Positions 20,902 to 29,547 of a DNA stretch of 29,950 bases are shown in pieces. The stretch is from positions 1 to 29,950 of IMG/VR virus record IMGVR_UViG_3300006793_000163; one strand, written 5' to 3'. A model generated the notes under the pieces. It was not told the origin of the DNA and made no database searches. It saw nothing but the letters and a program-made list of their open reading frames with translations. The DNA is from a virus. Position 1 is the stretch's first letter. Every line of letters begins with the position of its first letter. The position numbers and the translations under genes were made by a program.

Positions 20902-22260
20902 ATTTACTCCTATCAGATTTAAAGCATCATCTCTCTCTAACTTATCCATCCAACTCATTTTAGAATTTTCCTCTAGTTTACTTATAGAATCTAAATCAAT
21001 ATCAAAGGCAGAAAAGTCAAAGTTTACATTATCCCTATGATTATGGTATTTCATTAATTTAAATAATTCACCCATTCTACCTTTAGCCCAAGGCTGTTTT
21101 TTAAATCCTTTTTTAATTCTAACTAACTCTAATAATATATCTGCATTTGGACCTTTCATTCTAAAATGTGGCCTACATTTAGTCAATAAATCATGCACAT
21201 CTTTTTGAGAGTAAAAATTTAATCTATTCACTGGCCTAGTATCTTGAGGGGATTTTTGGTCTAAATGTAATCTTCCCATACCTAAACATTTATGCAACTC
21301 TAACATGAAAGCCTTACCTCTTTCCCCTGTGGCAACTAAACCAACTCTAGGATTATTATTTCTATCCATAGTAATATACCCATCAGAGTCTATAAACGCA
21401 GCAGTATAAGCCCAAACATTTTTCTTAATATCATCATTTATCTTATAATAAGCACCATTTACATTAGTAATATTTTGACTAATTGCTAATTTAGAAATTA
21501 TTTGAGGAGAAGACATTTTCTTAAGATTATCAGGTAATGCCTCATGTATCTCTCTAGAAGATATTCCCGGTGATTCACAAACAGATTTCAAAATATTTTC
21601 TTTAATTCTTTTCTTAATGCCCTTTGTAGAACTTTGAGATTTTATAATTCTCTTAAAATCTTTTTTCGCTGCTGTCATTTCCTTACTAATAGAAATATAT
21701 TGTTTATTTAAAGGCATATCTTTTATTTCTAACTTATTTTCCCAATACTTACAAAGAGAGTCTATAACCTGTCTTTTAGTATCTATATCTTGAATTTTAC
21801 TAAGTTTAATTATCTGAGATTCTGAACAAGTCATATCTTTAATTACAGATTTATACGGACTAGCCCAATAAATTTTATCAATGCTCTTATCTAAGTGGTC
21901 AGCATAAGCATCTATCAAATTATCAATAGATTTACTCATATCTAATCTTTTTTCACCCTTGAGAGTTCTTCTGAACATTCTCATGTCCTTTACTAAATCA
22001 GGAATATTTTTATTCTCTATTGTATATTCTTTCAATGATAAATCTAAAATTCTATCTGCTTTTGTATAAGACATATTGAAATCCTTTGCAAAGTCCTTAA
22101 CTAAATCGTTATGGTTCGATAAAGCCCTTCCATCAAGCCATAACATCTTGGCTTCTAATTCCATATCTTGTTCTAGTTGGCGTTGTTCAGCAGTGAGTTC
22201 TTCTACCTCTTTTACTTTGTTAGTTAGTGCTTGTAATTGTTCAGAACTAGGAGTCGCCAT
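20893..22260 (-). CDS. Winged-helix / LAGLIDADG-type endonuclease-like protein with C-terminal Trp tag
   Basis: A 455-aa protein from ATG 22260 with GAGAGGT upstream. It lies between terminase and portal. Residues 1-215 are helical, including a likely DNA-binding helix pair near 45-80. Residues 218-275 resemble a winged helix (NILKSVCESPGISSREIHEA, then a strand pair). Residues 283-385 look like one LAGLIDADG unit. The motif is TAAFIDSDGYI (286-296) with Asp at the catalytic place, then a beta segment (PRVGLVATG), a helix and a second beta segment (VNRLNFYS). The end holds the tag (SKMSWMDKLERDDALNLI). One LAGLIDADG motif implies a dimer. It may be a domesticated or mobile homing endonuclease, or a DNA-site recogniser for packaging (small terminase role). 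Function is not proven. Confidence 0.7.
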   Translation of the reverse strand: MATPSSEQLQALTNKVKEVEELTAEQRQLEQDMELEAKMLWLDGRALSNHNDLVKDFAKDFNMSYTKADRILDLSLKEYTIENKNIPDLVKDMRMFRRTLKGEKRLDMSKSIDNLIDAYADHLDKSIDKIYWASPYKSVIKDMTCSESQIIKLSKIQDIDTKRQVIDSLCKYWENKLEIKDMPLNKQYISISKEMTAAKKDFKRIIKSQSSTKGIKKRIKENILKSVCESPGISSREIHEALPDNLKKMSSPQIISKLAISQNITNVNGAYYKINDDIKKNVWAYTAAFIDSDGYITMDRNNNPRVGLVATGERGKAFMLELHKCLGMGRLHLDQKSPQDTRPVNRLNFYSQKDVHDLLTKCRPHFRMKGPNADILLELVRIKKGFKKQPWAKGRMGELFKLMKYHNHRDNVNFDFSAFDIDLDSISKLEENSKMSWMDKLERDDALNLIGVNNT

Positions 22261-22276
22261 AATATTTACCTCTCTT

Positions 22277-23713
22277 TTAAAAATTTAATCCCATCAATCC
22301 TGTGTTTATGTTTATAGGAGACTTTTGCGGTGCGTCAAACACTCCGAGGTCATCTAACAGTATAAAGGAGTCAGTAGGCGATTGTGTGGCGGCATTTGCT
22401 AATGCTAGACCCATAACTAAGTCATCGTGCGCACCTACACCCTCAAACCTACCGGATTCAGTTATAGAAAACATGGATAATTCTTCAATCAATGCCGTAG
22501 TCATACTCCTACTGTTATTATCACCATAAGGAAAGTTGATTTTGCCATTTTCTATGTTCATTTGTAGATTTAATATGATTTCTTGTTTCTTTTTCCTTGT
22601 TGTGTTAAAATCTTTAATGTTCATATCAGTTAAACTGCGTAATTCTTGTGTAAATGCCTTAGCGAAGGTATTTGTTTCATATAATATCTGCTCAGGCTCA
22701 AAAACCTGCCCTATTATTCTTATTTTTTCAATATTTTCTCTAAATTCAACATTTTTTGCTCTATCAACATGAACAATTGTTTTATTTTTCTCTTCATCTA
22801 CTTCTAAAACAACAATTACATTATAATCTCCATCAGTAGAGATAGCAGGGTCAACTCCAACGTAATATTTGTATCCTTTATCTTTACGATGGCCTAATTT
22901 TAACACATATTCTTTATTTTTACATTTATTCACATAATCAGGGTCAAAAAGTGCAGTTCCAGTTGAAACTGGTATGCATAAATACTCTCTAGTAAATTTT
23001 AATGACCCTATTTCCGATTTTCTTTGCATTAATGCATCATAATCCCATCTTTCAGGCCAAAGAGGTTTATTCATTGAATTTAAGCATGGATATTTTCTAA
23101 CAGTATAGGCATCATTCTCTTCTAACTGTGAAAATATATCAGTATATGTAAAAGGAGTACCAATCATTCTCAAACTTGCAGTATGATGCAATGTCGGTAT
23201 CATATCTCCAAAGAACCAATCTGTAACTCTTTGAATACCCGATAAACTAAACTCTTTCAAAGGGTCGTCAATAATAATTTCTTGAGGATGAAGTCCCCTA
23301 ATTTGCGAACCAACAGAACGTTCTAAAATTGCGTTACCATTTGTTAATTGAATATTACCGATAGCCCAACCCCTAGAAGGTCTGAATTTTTTTAATTGTG
23401 GAAGATTAAAATATTTATCAATTTCACGCATATGTACTAAAGTCTGTTTTTGATTAGAAGATATGTATAACATTTGAAAAGGTGGCTCTTGAAACACAAG
23501 ATTCCATACTACCCAACTGTGCATGAATACGGATTTCCCATGGTCACGACTACAAACAATAACAGTTCTATCTGTACCTTGCATTAACTCTAACCATTCT
23601 TGCATATATTCAGGATACATCATTCCTAATACATTCTTAAAAAAATACGGAAAAGAGGTCTTGGATAATTCCATATCCATAGAAGTCATAAAATCCGTAC
23701 TATCTAATTTCAT
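22277..23713 (-). CDS. terL: Terminase large subunit
   Basis: ATPase-nuclease that cuts viral DNA and drives it into the prohead through the portal. The start ATG 23713 is chosen because GGTGA lies 4 nt before it, overlapping the previous stop. A further upstream start (23815) would overlap the 87-aa gene by about 100 nt. Numbered from there, Walker A is CSRDHGKS (54-61), Walker B EIIIDD (145-150) and the coupling motif MIGTP (184-188). The RNase H-like nuclease has Asp288 (VGVDPAIS), Glu346 (ILYETN) and Asp430 (AHDDLVMGLALA). All parts are intact in 478 aa, a normal length. It precedes the LAGLIDADG-type and portal genes. No separate small terminase is recognisable upstream. Confidence 0.93.
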   Translation of the reverse strand: MKLDSTDFMTSMDMELSKTSFPYFFKNVLGMMYPEYMQEWLELMQGTDRTVIVCSRDHGKSVFMHSWVVWNLVFQEPPFQMLYISSNQKQTLVHMREIDKYFNLPQLKKFRPSRGWAIGNIQLTNGNAILERSVGSQIRGLHPQEIIIDDPLKEFSLSGIQRVTDWFFGDMIPTLHHTASLRMIGTPFTYTDIFSQLEENDAYTVRKYPCLNSMNKPLWPERWDYDALMQRKSEIGSLKFTREYLCIPVSTGTALFDPDYVNKCKNKEYVLKLGHRKDKGYKYYVGVDPAISTDGDYNVIVVLEVDEEKNKTIVHVDRAKNVEFRENIEKIRIIGQVFEPEQILYETNTFAKAFTQELRSLTDMNIKDFNTTRKKKQEIILNLQMNIENGKINFPYGDNNSRSMTTALIEELSMFSITESGRFEGVGAHDDLVMGLALANAATQSPTDSFILLDDLGVFDAPQKSPININTGLMGLNF

Positions 23714-23717
23714 TATT

Positions 23718-23981
23718 TCACCAATCTCTACAAGCCATACATCTAGCAGAGTAATCACTTCTTTTACATGTAGAACATTTATGTCTTGCTCTAAAGGATT
23801 TTCTTCTCTTACCATCTCTTTTACCTGAAACAGTTACTCCACTTTGACCCCAATGTACTCTTTTATATCCGCCTTTACCATTAGGAACACACTTCATCCA
23901 TTTCTTACCCTTACGAGTAGATGATGTTTTTTTTGTAGCCCTAGTGCATTGTCCTTCTTTAACTACGTCAAACCAACTCAT
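23718..23981 (-). CDS. Small basic zinc-finger-like protein with N-terminal Trp tag
   Basis: ATG 23981 overlaps the preceding stop by 4 nt. The 87-aa product starts MSWFDVVKEGQCTRATKK. It is very basic, with a Lys/Arg/Gly-rich middle (SGKRDGKRRKSFRARHKC) and a C-terminal C69-x2-C72-x8-C81-x2-C84 knuckle. The middle-to-end region (KRVHWGQSG, KRRKSFRARHKC, ending CRDW) resembles small conserved proteins found in many marine phages and viruses, whose function is unknown. The tag, the basic charge and the zinc knuckle suggest a DNA-binding protein carried in the virion. The stop codon of the gene forms part of the terminase ribosome site. Confidence 0.72.
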   Translation of the reverse strand: MSWFDVVKEGQCTRATKKTSSTRKGKKWMKCVPNGKGGYKRVHWGQSGVTVSGKRDGKRRKSFRARHKCSTCKRSDYSARCMACRDW

Positions 23982-24373
23982 GCTGTTCCCTTCCTTCGTT
24001 TATATGTTTTACATGCTGCACATGTTGGCCTACATCTTCTTTTAGTTCCTTTAGAAGCATCTTTTCTACCACAAGGTTTTGGCCCACCTTTACTACCACA
24101 ACTAGAACAATCTATCCAACCTCTTTGAGTTTTACCACCTTTTTCTTTTCCACCTCTTCTAGAAAACCAACCGTGTAATCCCTCATCTTTTTCTCTTTTG
24201 AAATTGTCTCCACCTTTCTTTACAGAATTACCCCAATTCTTTGCGCCAACTTTTCTACACTGAACTAAAGCACCACTTGCATAGGCAGAAGGCCATTTCT
24301 TGTAACGCCTTCTTACTTTATGATAACAAGCATCTTTTTTTCCTTTTTGTACTTGTTCAAACCATACATCCAT
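23978..24373 (-). CDS. Small basic Cys-rich protein with HGWFSR region (DUF5872-like)
   Basis: The start is ATG 24373. It shares one base with the previous stop (TAATG) and has GAGGTGAT before it. An ATG-less extension to 24406 would overlap the GNAT gene. The 131-aa product starts MDVWFEQVQKGKKDAC, a variant of the shared Trp tag. Residues 16-50 hold a block that I recognise from many marine phage proteins (KWPSAYASGALVQCRKVGAKNW). Residues 66-121 (GLHGWFSRRGGK, WIDCSSCGSKGG, CGRK, CRPTCAAC) resemble DUF5872 and have six Cys able to bind zinc. Function is unknown. Charge and tag suggest a virion DNA-binding or condensing protein, next to a second such protein. Confidence 0.72.
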   Translation of the reverse strand: MDVWFEQVQKGKKDACYHKVRRRYKKWPSAYASGALVQCRKVGAKNWGNSVKKGGDNFKREKDEGLHGWFSRRGGKEKGGKTQRGWIDCSSCGSKGGPKPCGRKDASKGTKRRCRPTCAACKTYKRRKGTA

Positions 24374-24933
24374 TATATCACCTCGGTTTTTATTGCAGCC
24401 CACCAACTAGAATTATGAATGTAATATTTTTCTAGAGTTCCGATAATTTTCTTAGCATTACCAATAGAAATCTCTTCTATTAATTCATCAGGTAATTCTG
24501 ATTCCTCTAATTGCCTAAACCCTTCACTAAGATAGTAGTTCATAGCATTTCTATCAGAAAAATTAACTATCAGTTTTTTATTTCCTTTATTTCTAATCAT
24601 TTCACGAAATAATAATCCCATTAACCCTCTACGTCTAAAGGTGTCTCTAACGTGTATTCCTGAACCTAATAAAAAATCTTTGTATGGTGCATAACCGATT
24701 ACTCCAATAGGTTTGTCTGTATCTTTTTCAAATGCAACATGGTGTACGGATGGGGCAGTAGCAAACTTACCATCTTTAGGGATACTCCTAAATCTTTGTA
24801 CTCTAGATTTGAACCCATCATACCCATCTTTTCTAAATATTTGAATGGCATCATCCTCTGACATTGTTTTGAAATATATTTCATCAGCAGCATACTTAGT
24901 GGCGGGTAATTGAGGATAATCTTCATCCGACAT
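24373..24933 (-). CDS. GNAT-family N-acetyltransferase
   Basis: A 186-aa enzyme predicted to transfer an acetyl group from acetyl-CoA to an amine. ATG 24933 has a perfect GGTGATTAA site. Motif A is visible (GIHVRDTFRRRGLMGLLFREM, about 92-112), with the Arg-Arg-Gly loop that binds the pyrophosphate of CoA. Motif B follows as NAMNYYLSEGF (129-139). The N-terminal strand region contains HVAFEKDTDKPIGVIGYAPY. A C-terminal helix and strand extend beyond the core. Single acetyltransferases are common in tailed viruses, where they may modify host or virion proteins. Substrate unknown. It lies between a 917-aa protein and the basic proteins; Lys-rich neighbours are possible targets, but that is speculation. 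Confidence 0.82.
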   Translation of the reverse strand: MSDEDYPQLPATKYAADEIYFKTMSEDDAIQIFRKDGYDGFKSRVQRFRSIPKDGKFATAPSVHHVAFEKDTDKPIGVIGYAPYKDFLLGSGIHVRDTFRRRGLMGLLFREMIRNKGNKKLIVNFSDRNAMNYYLSEGFRQLEESELPDELIEEISIGNAKKIIGTLEKYYIHNSSWWAAIKTEVI

Positions 24934-24937
24934 TTAA

Positions 24938-27691
24938 TCACCTAAAGTTACCCTTCAAATAGTACACTGTCTCTTCAGATATACCATGCTTTTTAGCAAT
25001 ACTAGACATAGCATCTAATTCAGTAACAATAGATTCTATATCATTAGCCGTCAATTCTATTTTATGTATTTGGTGTATATTGTCAATAGCACTATTAACA
25101 TGATAGAAATTATCAAGTTTAGATATACCATAATACACTGGTTTATTTAACATCTTTCTAATAGAGTCGTGTGATTCAAGTAGATTTATTTCAATGTCAC
25201 TTTTAATAAGTAGTCCCTTAGTAGTCAAATTATCATAACTTTGTATAAATGAAGATATCATATTCCTACCACCTGATGTCCCTTCTTTAGTTGCATTATT
25301 TCCCGCAGAAGCCAATCCTGAATCTTTTGCTCTAGGATTTAACAAAGCATCTCCTTGATAATCAGTTTTTCTTTTTCTAATATGTTTAACTAATACGGCT
25401 AAAGGATACAATTTATCATCACTATATTCTTTTGCTAGTTTTTCAACAGGAGTACCATTAAACTCTACGTCAATATTTAAATTATTTTTTTCCTTTATTT
25501 CTTGAAGTGCTGCACCAAACTCGATATCAATATCTTTGGTATGTTGCATTTCAAAAATTAAGTCCAATTGTTTAGCGGCAAGTTCCATTTTAGATTTTAT
25601 ACCGGATAACCTAGAACCCGGTGCAACATTACCAATCTCTTCTAATAATTCAGTCAATCTTGCCAATGCTTTAACTGATAATGTTGCAGTACCCATTTCA
25701 GCATAACGTGCTAATAGTGTAGTAAAGGCAGTGGGTTCTTTACCTTCTTGAGACATGAAAAAGTCCATCACTTTGTTAGTTACATATTCAGGCTCATCGT
25801 CAAACGGCATATTTTCACTAAGTAATGGTCTAATTACATAATCTATCAAGGCATCAACATAGTCATCATACTCATTCTCAATTTCAGTTAAAACTTCTTT
25901 CAGTTTAGTTCCCTTTCTTCCTGTAAATAAAGAAGAATATGTTTGTTCTGTTGCTCTTGATGTATCATCTTTACCAGTTCTACCTGCAAGTGTTTTTGCA
26001 CCAGTAGGCATAGCAGCCTTTTCTGATGCAGTTCCCAAGTTTAGAATATCATACATTATATCAAAATGTTCTAATAATTTTTTATTTAGACCTTCTTTAT
26101 TTTCTAATTGAAACTCATCCACTAATTTATTTGTTAACGGTAGATAGTAAAAGTCGTCTACTTTATCTTCAGTAGCAAACTCTTCTAAATCATCTATGTA
26201 ATTTTCCAACTTACTAAAATCTGAGTCATTTAATTCTACATTTATTTTACTAGCATATTTCTTTGCTCTACGCTTCAATGATTGAATGTCTTTCTTAAAA
26301 GTAGCGACTCTTCCAAATGCACCTTGACTCCAAACATATTGGAATAATGGGTCAACTTCCTTTAGAGTTTTGAATGATTCTATATCTTGAAATAATGCAT
26401 TTTCAGTTTTATTACCAAAGGCTTCTCTAGTTGCTAAGTCTGTTTGAGTTTTTGTGGATTGTTCTGCAAACTCAGGTTCTATCCTAACATCCATTGAATC
26501 ATAATCACTAGCAGCAGAAGTAGCAGTGTCTAATTCAATACTTTGAAATGTCTCTTGGTCTTTCAAGTATCCTTGTAAAAAATCTCCTAATAACAATATT
26601 GCCTCAATACTTTTATCATCTTTTTCAATACTCTGTTTAGGTACTTTGATAATATAATTATCTTCGGAAGTTAATCTCACTGCTTTTAATTGTGCTATAC
26701 GTTGAAGGATACTAGGCATATTTTCTTCGGATACTCTTTCAGTAGAAAGATATTTTTCATAGGATTCTATAAACTCATCTTGTGCGTCAATATATTTACT
26801 AAACGATTCATGTTTCTTTTCCCAATAATTATATATCTTATCTCTTCTATCTAATGATTTTAAAGATAAAGAACCAACTAATAAATCAACACTTACTTTC
26901 CTAATATCTTCCTGACCTGATATATTAATAGATTTTAATTTCCTAAGAATTGTTGATAGTCGTGTTTTCAAATGTGAATAATTATTAGACAAATCTTCTA
27001 ATTGTGAAATATGAGCGTTTAATTTTACAGGGTTGTTCAAATAATTATCTCTTCCTTCATCGGATAAAGATATTTTATTAATTGAAGTATTAACACCTTT
27101 CATTGCGGTTTTAACTGTAACAGTTTTACCATCAAAAAGTAAGTTTCTTAAAATAGGTTTTAACGTATCTTTAATTATAGTATCTGCTGATGCAATATCT
27201 CCGAAGGCAACTTTTAATCCTTCTGACGAATCCCTAGCATAGTCATAGAATAAATCCAAGACCTTTCTTTTGGTTGATTCAGGAAATCTTACAAACCCTT
27301 TATACTTATTTACTTCATCCCTAATTGCATTTTTATATGAAGTGCTTGATATTTCACCTGTTTCTTTATCGGCTGTACTTCCAAAAAACTTAGGATTAAT
27401 TTTAATATCATGTCCTCTAGTCATTTTACCTGCCATACCCATTTCAGGATTATCTTGTTTTTCTGCTAATAGAATGGCGTAGGCTAGGTTTTCAGCAGAT
27501 GTAGTTTCTCTTACATGTTTTATAAAATCTCTTCTTATAGATTTAATATCAACATCTTCTTGTTCAGAACCACCCGTAACATAAGGCATTAAGATTGAGT
27601 TTAATGCAATAGTTCTACCTCTTATAATTACATCCATAACCTCATCAAAGAAATCTAAATCTTCTAACCAAGTATCAAATTGCTCACTCAT
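24938..27691 (-). CDS. Unrecognised 917-aa helical protein, candidate internal virion protein
   Basis: The start is ATG 27691 (MSEQFDTWLEDLDFFDEV), with AGGTGG nine bases before it. It overlaps the previous gene by 8 nt. A start at 27706 would hide this site. The protein is almost wholly helical and charged. Coiled-coil-like stretches are seen near 225-275 (ISQLEDLSNNYSHLKTRLST) and near 720-780. A Gly/Ala/Thr-rich linker lies near 595-620 (MPTGAKTLAGRTGKDDTSRA). There are no Cys clusters, membrane spans or catalytic motifs. The segment from 825 on has GNNATKEGTSGGRNMISSF. Its size, second in the window only to the tape measure possibly, suggests an internal, ejected or baseplate-like protein. 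Not recognised. Confidence 0.6.
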   Translation of the reverse strand: MSEQFDTWLEDLDFFDEVMDVIIRGRTIALNSILMPYVTGGSEQEDVDIKSIRRDFIKHVRETTSAENLAYAILLAEKQDNPEMGMAGKMTRGHDIKINPKFFGSTADKETGEISSTSYKNAIRDEVNKYKGFVRFPESTKRKVLDLFYDYARDSSEGLKVAFGDIASADTIIKDTLKPILRNLLFDGKTVTVKTAMKGVNTSINKISLSDEGRDNYLNNPVKLNAHISQLEDLSNNYSHLKTRLSTILRKLKSINISGQEDIRKVSVDLLVGSLSLKSLDRRDKIYNYWEKKHESFSKYIDAQDEFIESYEKYLSTERVSEENMPSILQRIAQLKAVRLTSEDNYIIKVPKQSIEKDDKSIEAILLLGDFLQGYLKDQETFQSIELDTATSAASDYDSMDVRIEPEFAEQSTKTQTDLATREAFGNKTENALFQDIESFKTLKEVDPLFQYVWSQGAFGRVATFKKDIQSLKRRAKKYASKINVELNDSDFSKLENYIDDLEEFATEDKVDDFYYLPLTNKLVDEFQLENKEGLNKKLLEHFDIMYDILNLGTASEKAAMPTGAKTLAGRTGKDDTSRATEQTYSSLFTGRKGTKLKEVLTEIENEYDDYVDALIDYVIRPLLSENMPFDDEPEYVTNKVMDFFMSQEGKEPTAFTTLLARYAEMGTATLSVKALARLTELLEEIGNVAPGSRLSGIKSKMELAAKQLDLIFEMQHTKDIDIEFGAALQEIKEKNNLNIDVEFNGTPVEKLAKEYSDDKLYPLAVLVKHIRKRKTDYQGDALLNPRAKDSGLASAGNNATKEGTSGGRNMISSFIQSYDNLTTKGLLIKSDIEINLLESHDSIRKMLNKPVYYGISKLDNFYHVNSAIDNIHQIHKIELTANDIESIVTELDAMSSIAKKHGISEETVYYLKGNFR

Positions 27692-29336
27692 CCGATTCCA
27701 CCTCACTACTTTCTACTTTCTTCGTTGCTATTTTTAAATTTTCTAAGATTTTTATAGGTTCAGTAACACCTTGAACATTTACTCTATAATTATCTTCTAC
27801 GACTTTTTTCATAGAATCATAAATTATTTCTCGCAGCCCTTGGCGTATCTTACTATATGCCCCGTTATTAATTAGTTCTTTTAACATTAACTCATAATAT
27901 TCATTTCTGTTTTCATTATATTCTTCTAAAGAATCAAATCGTGCTGCATCTATTTTGAATTTAGTAAAATATTTCTTAAACTCTTTCGACATAGGAGTGT
28001 CAGTGCTTTGATTTATACTATTTAACATAGGGATTAAATCTTTAAACATTCTAAATCGTGTATTAAAATTTCCATATTCTTTTCTATCTATGCTCATGAA
28101 TGTTTCTTTTAAATCAACATCCTCTTCAGTAAATAAATCAGATAAATGTATTAAATCATTTACAGATGATAATACATAAACACCACCTCTTAGTTGCATA
28201 GCAGAAAAGGCATCTTCTCTTTCCTCATAAGCAGTTAACCAATCATCAAAATCTTGAGCATCCTCAAACCCATACTTATCATATACATCAGATTCCTCTT
28301 CTGCATTTAATGCATCATAATCATCAGCAGGTATTTTATTTAACGATACTTCAGCAGATAATCTTCTAACATATTCCTCAAATTGTTTTTTTAATTCAAC
28401 ACTCTTAGCAACCTCTTCTAAAAATTTATTATCTTGATATAGTTTTTTATTCTTTATATTCTCTTTAGTGGTGCTTACTATGTTACTCATTATTTTTCTT
28501 AATCCTTCAGGGGAGTCACTACCTCTCAACCCACTCAAAGCCTGTTTAGTGGCAATTGATAGTTTAGTTTTGGGTTTTTGAAAACCTCTAGATTCTAGAT
28601 TACCCGAAGAATTAATAGGTAAGTCTTTAGTTTCTATAATGTAAATTAGAGTAGGTAATAATTCATTATAATCATTTCCAAATAGTTCTTTGATTTTCGT
28701 TATAGTAATATTATCTTCAGTACCACCAAGAATTTCCATTTTATTTCTTTTTGGTATATTACTACTAGTAACAACTTTTCTCAAATATGCAATCATTTTT
28801 TGAGAATTAGGTCTAGAAGTTATAGTATATGTATCGGGTGCAGGTTTGTCAATTTTGTAAGTATTTTTCAACATTTCATATGCTTGAGTTTGTTTTGCTT
28901 CATCAAAATTTTTGATTGCATCAAACAATTTTGTTTTATTATCTCTTACATTCTTTACCCTATTTCTTCTTGTTTCAGGTGCTTCAGGAGAGTTAGACCA
29001 ATTTGGTAAAGATTGTATGTCGCCTGATTTGAACTTCTCTAATATATCATCGAATAGACTTCCTTTACTGCCGCCAATAGATTCATTTGATTTAATACCT
29101 TTAATTGCTTCTAATACTTTTTTAGCCCTGTCATCTACTCCATCATTTCTACGAATCTTAGGAAATGATTCAGGATTATCTAAAAAATACTGTATTGCCT
29201 TTATTCTACCTGCAACATTTTCTCCATTTGTATTGGAAATAAAAGTATTTGTTAGTTCCTCGCTAAGTAGATAACTTAGTATAATCTCATATCTACCCTC
29301 GGTTCGTTTGGAATGTGCTTTCAATAAATTACTCAT
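27684..29336 (-). CDS. Unrecognised 550-aa helical protein
   Basis: The start is ATG 29336 (MSNLLKAHSKRTEGRY), eight bases inside the end of the 72-aa gene. A start at 29378 would add 14 residues that do not fit this pattern. It is a charged helical protein. Notable parts are a Gly/Ser-rich turn near 95-105 (SNESIGGSKGS), a stretch with many Pro/Arg (about 125-140), an acidic segment near 355-395 (YDALNAEEESDVYDKYGFED) and a helical C-terminus ending ESSEVESDE. The N-terminal MS-x-LLKA resembles the start of the 449-aa protein at 18932. No motif is recognised. With the 917-aa protein it may form a pair of virion or assembly proteins. Confidence 0.6.
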   Translation of the reverse strand: MSNLLKAHSKRTEGRYEIILSYLLSEELTNTFISNTNGENVAGRIKAIQYFLDNPESFPKIRRNDGVDDRAKKVLEAIKGIKSNESIGGSKGSLFDDILEKFKSGDIQSLPNWSNSPEAPETRRNRVKNVRDNKTKLFDAIKNFDEAKQTQAYEMLKNTYKIDKPAPDTYTITSRPNSQKMIAYLRKVVTSSNIPKRNKMEILGGTEDNITITKIKELFGNDYNELLPTLIYIIETKDLPINSSGNLESRGFQKPKTKLSIATKQALSGLRGSDSPEGLRKIMSNIVSTTKENIKNKKLYQDNKFLEEVAKSVELKKQFEEYVRRLSAEVSLNKIPADDYDALNAEEESDVYDKYGFEDAQDFDDWLTAYEEREDAFSAMQLRGGVYVLSSVNDLIHLSDLFTEEDVDLKETFMSIDRKEYGNFNTRFRMFKDLIPMLNSINQSTDTPMSKEFKKYFTKFKIDAARFDSLEEYNENRNEYYELMLKELINNGAYSKIRQGLREIIYDSMKKVVEDNYRVNVQGVTEPIKILENLKIATKKVESSEVESDE

Positions 29337-29547
29337 TTTCAAAATCCCCCAATGTAGTCTGCCTGTATATCTTATCATTAATCTCTTTGATTAATTCATT
29401 CACTCCTCTCTGAATACCATTCAAAGCGTTGGTGATTTCTTTTGGCAATGTACCTGCACTTTTAATATCACTTATTTCTTTGGTTATAGTGGCTTGTACT
29501 CTTTTAGCAGCATCCAATACGGCTAACTTATCATCTAAAGTAGTCAT
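29329..29547 (-). CDS. Small 72-aa helical protein
   Basis: ATG 29547 shares one base with the previous stop (TAATG). The product is helical with two amphipathic segments (MTTLDDKLAVLDAAKRVQAT and ALNGIQRGVNELIKEINDKI) and a short Gly/Pro turn between them, so it is a likely helical hairpin. It overlaps the next gene by 8 nt. Function unknown; such small proteins often assist assembly of the larger partner encoded next. Confidence 0.6.
   Translation of the reverse strand: MTTLDDKLAVLDAAKRVQATITKEISDIKSAGTLPKEITNALNGIQRGVNELIKEINDKIYRQTTLGDFENE

Noticed and set aside
24699-24941. Alternative minus-strand ORF of 80 codons overlapping the acetyltransferase
   Set aside because: It shares the start region with the acetyltransferase in another frame and lacks any recognisable pattern; the other frame has clear GNAT motifs.
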